DNA of 64,000 bases from Pontederia crassipes. Taxonomy: Eukaryota; Streptophyta; Magnoliopsida; Commelinales; Pontederiaceae. The notes below the pieces were generated by a model. It saw only the letters and a list, made by a program, of their open reading frames with translations, made no database searches and was not told the DNA's origin. Positions 62,550-64,000 of this stretch are shown in pieces. Each line of letters begins with the position of its first letter. Positions within the stretch are counted from its first letter, which is position 1. Made by a program: the position numbers and the translations under genes. Location of the stretch: positions 67,346,118 through 67,410,117 of the forward strand of contig CM060190.1 of assembly GCA_030549335.1 (NCBI GenBank). Reading direction: 5' to 3'.

Positions 62550-63352
62550 CTATTTCCTCTAATCATCATAAATTATCGCGAATTATCATATTTAATTTTA
62601 GACTACAAATTTTATTTTTTAAATATCTAAACTATCACGATTTTTTCAGTTTGATCCTTCCGTCCAATTCAATCGCCTTCTCCATTATTTTTTATTTCCG
62701 CATTTATGAAAAGTCCATTATACACCCACTTTGAATGAATTGAATTCTATTTTTACTACCCCCTTCCTCTTTCTCGGCGTGGGAAAAGAGAAGGAGAGGG
62801 TTCCGACACCGAGAAAGGGGGGTGGCCCTCTGCGTCGTCGTCCCGTCAACGACGACCCCCCCCCCCCCCTTTTCTCTTTCCTCTCTGCGTCATCGTCGGG
62901 GCGGCAACCTCCCCCCTCCTCTTTTTTTCTGTTTCCTCCTGCGCCTGAAAAGAGGGGGGGGGGGACGATGACGTAGGGGGGCGGCGACCTCCCCCCCTTT
63001 TTCTCTCGACGACGAAGGGGGGCGGCGACCTGCCCCCCCCTTTCTCTTTGCTCCCTGAACGCAGCTGCCCCCCTCTTCGTTGATCTGCGTCGTCGTCTCC
63101 TCCACGTGGTTTTTTTCCTTTTTTTTAATTATTTTTATACTTATTATTATATATTATTTTATGTAAAAATCGAATTCAATTCAAAATAGGGGTACAATGA
63201 ACTTTTCACAAATGTGAAAAAAAAATAACGGAGAAGTAGACGGAATGATCAAATTGAAAAATTCGTGATAGTTTAGGTACTCAAAAAATGAAGTTCATAA
63301 TTTATGATTAGATGTGGTAATTCACGATAATTTAGGAATGGTTAGAGGAAAT
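62550..63352. mobile_element. Long inverted-repeat element with a GC-rich core (family 1, copy F)
   Basis: Left arm (62550-62735): TATTTCCTCTAATCATCATA, ATTATCGCGAATTATC, AAACTATCACGATTTTTTCA, TTTATGAAAAGTCC. Right arm (about 63165-63352): AACTTTTCACAAATGTGAAA, TTCGTGATAGTTTAGG, TTCACGATAATTTAGG, GGTTAGAGGAAATA. The core (62760-63110) is GC-rich low-complexity DNA with a C14 run (62856-62869), a G11 run (62954-62964) and repeated GGCGGCGACCT / CGTCGTCG words. No transposase; ORFs in the core are low-complexity artefacts. Confidence 0.72.
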
Positions 63353-64000
63353 AATTAAAAAATAAGACATCAAAGTAAAAAAATTTCAAGTGATGAATAT
63401 ATATTTTTTCGTGTGTTATATAAATAAATCTGCTGCAACAATCAAAATAATGTAGGAGAGAGAAAATGAACAGAAACCTTCTTATCAGATGAAAACATTG
63501 AAAGACAAAGAAAATCGTCATAAAAAAAATCTACTATGAACAAAAAAATAAATCGTGATAAAATATATCAACAAAATCTAACAACCATTATCAGTAATGA
63601 TTCATCGCACATGCCATGCTTCTTTTTTCTTTCCTTTTTATTTGCTGTGTTAAAGTTGTTATCTAAAAGTTTAATGCAAGTTGAACTCTATAAAAGAGAG
63701 GTCACAAGATCATGCTCCCAACGTGGTACCATTACGGAATATTTGATCGTATATCGACACATTAATGTCGAAAGATTTCAGATGCATTTGTCTTAAATAA
63801 AAATGATGAAAATGCTAAATTTTTGGTGATGCCATCCAATGCACAATTATTATCACCAATATCCCTACCTACTGTTATTGTCTTTAGTATTCTGCCACGT
63901 GAATGGTAAATTACTATTTTTTACTGTTTTCTATGTTATATATTTTCTTCCATCGGCGAGATTTATAGATTTAGTGCAAGAAAAGTAGAAATTAACTGCA
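63353..64000. other. AT-rich sequence to the window end
   Basis: No gene recognised. The frame at 63536-63796 starts MNKKINRDKIYQQN and has no family features. Confidence 0.45.

Noticed and set aside
62731-63105. Proline/glycine-rich ORFs on both strands
   Set aside because: Translations of a GC-rich low-complexity repeat core with homopolymer runs.
1-64000. tRNA, rRNA or other structured RNA genes
   Set aside because: I looked for tRNA-like arms and rRNA signatures on both strands and saw none I could support.

Overview
This window is nuclear DNA of a flowering plant. The evidence is spliced genes with GT/AG introns, two plant gene families (a BIG-type ARF-GEF and a filament-like plant protein), plant Ty3/gypsy and Ty1/copia retrotransposons, MITE-like repeats and very AT-rich intergenic DNA. 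The GC-rich alanine/serine-rich first exon of the ARF-GEF leans towards a monocot, but I cannot name a species.

Layout. 1-4522: the 5' part of a decayed Ty3/gypsy element on the minus strand (RT, protease, zinc knuckle, gag, PBS, 5' LTR), running off the left edge. 4523-6117: unassigned spacer. 6123-9308: a 3.2 kb solo LTR with a perfect 5-bp target duplication. 9648-9744: an orphan exon resembling the start of mitochondrial COQ5. About 10690-11340: a broken ACC-synthase fragment. 11.4-14.0 kb: AT-rich spacer. 14219-22069: a complete 11-exon BIG2-like ARF guanine-nucleotide exchange factor (minus, 1781 aa). 23331-26276: a probable solo LTR. 26.7-27.7 kb: a diverged copia-type LTR. 27847-32533: a complete LTR-to-LTR, gag-only copia-like element with its 5-bp target duplication. 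34923-37488: another solo LTR. 37938-43629: a complete 5-exon filament-like plant protein gene (minus, 1063 aa), whose probable 5'UTR exon lies near 46.2 kb. 46.7-64 kb: a gene-poor, AT-rich region of MITE-like inverted repeats, microsatellites and tandem duplications.

The two intact genes both belong to families linked to membranes and the secretory pathway (BIG at the trans-Golgi/post-Golgi; FPP long coiled coils), but nothing here shows that they work together. The most unusual signal is a set of irregular arrays built on the self-complementary core GGTCGACC. They sit inside the LTRs of both copia-type and gypsy-type elements: upstream of the TATA box in the former and downstream of it in the latter. 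One gypsy-type LTR has a GC-rich CCCGGGCCGAGT array in the comparable place. A second notable family is an AT-rich long-inverted-repeat element whose core can be a GC-rich low-complexity block.

Exon boundaries were placed by hand from reading frame, splice sites and family conservation. Both full CDS models sum to an exact multiple of three.
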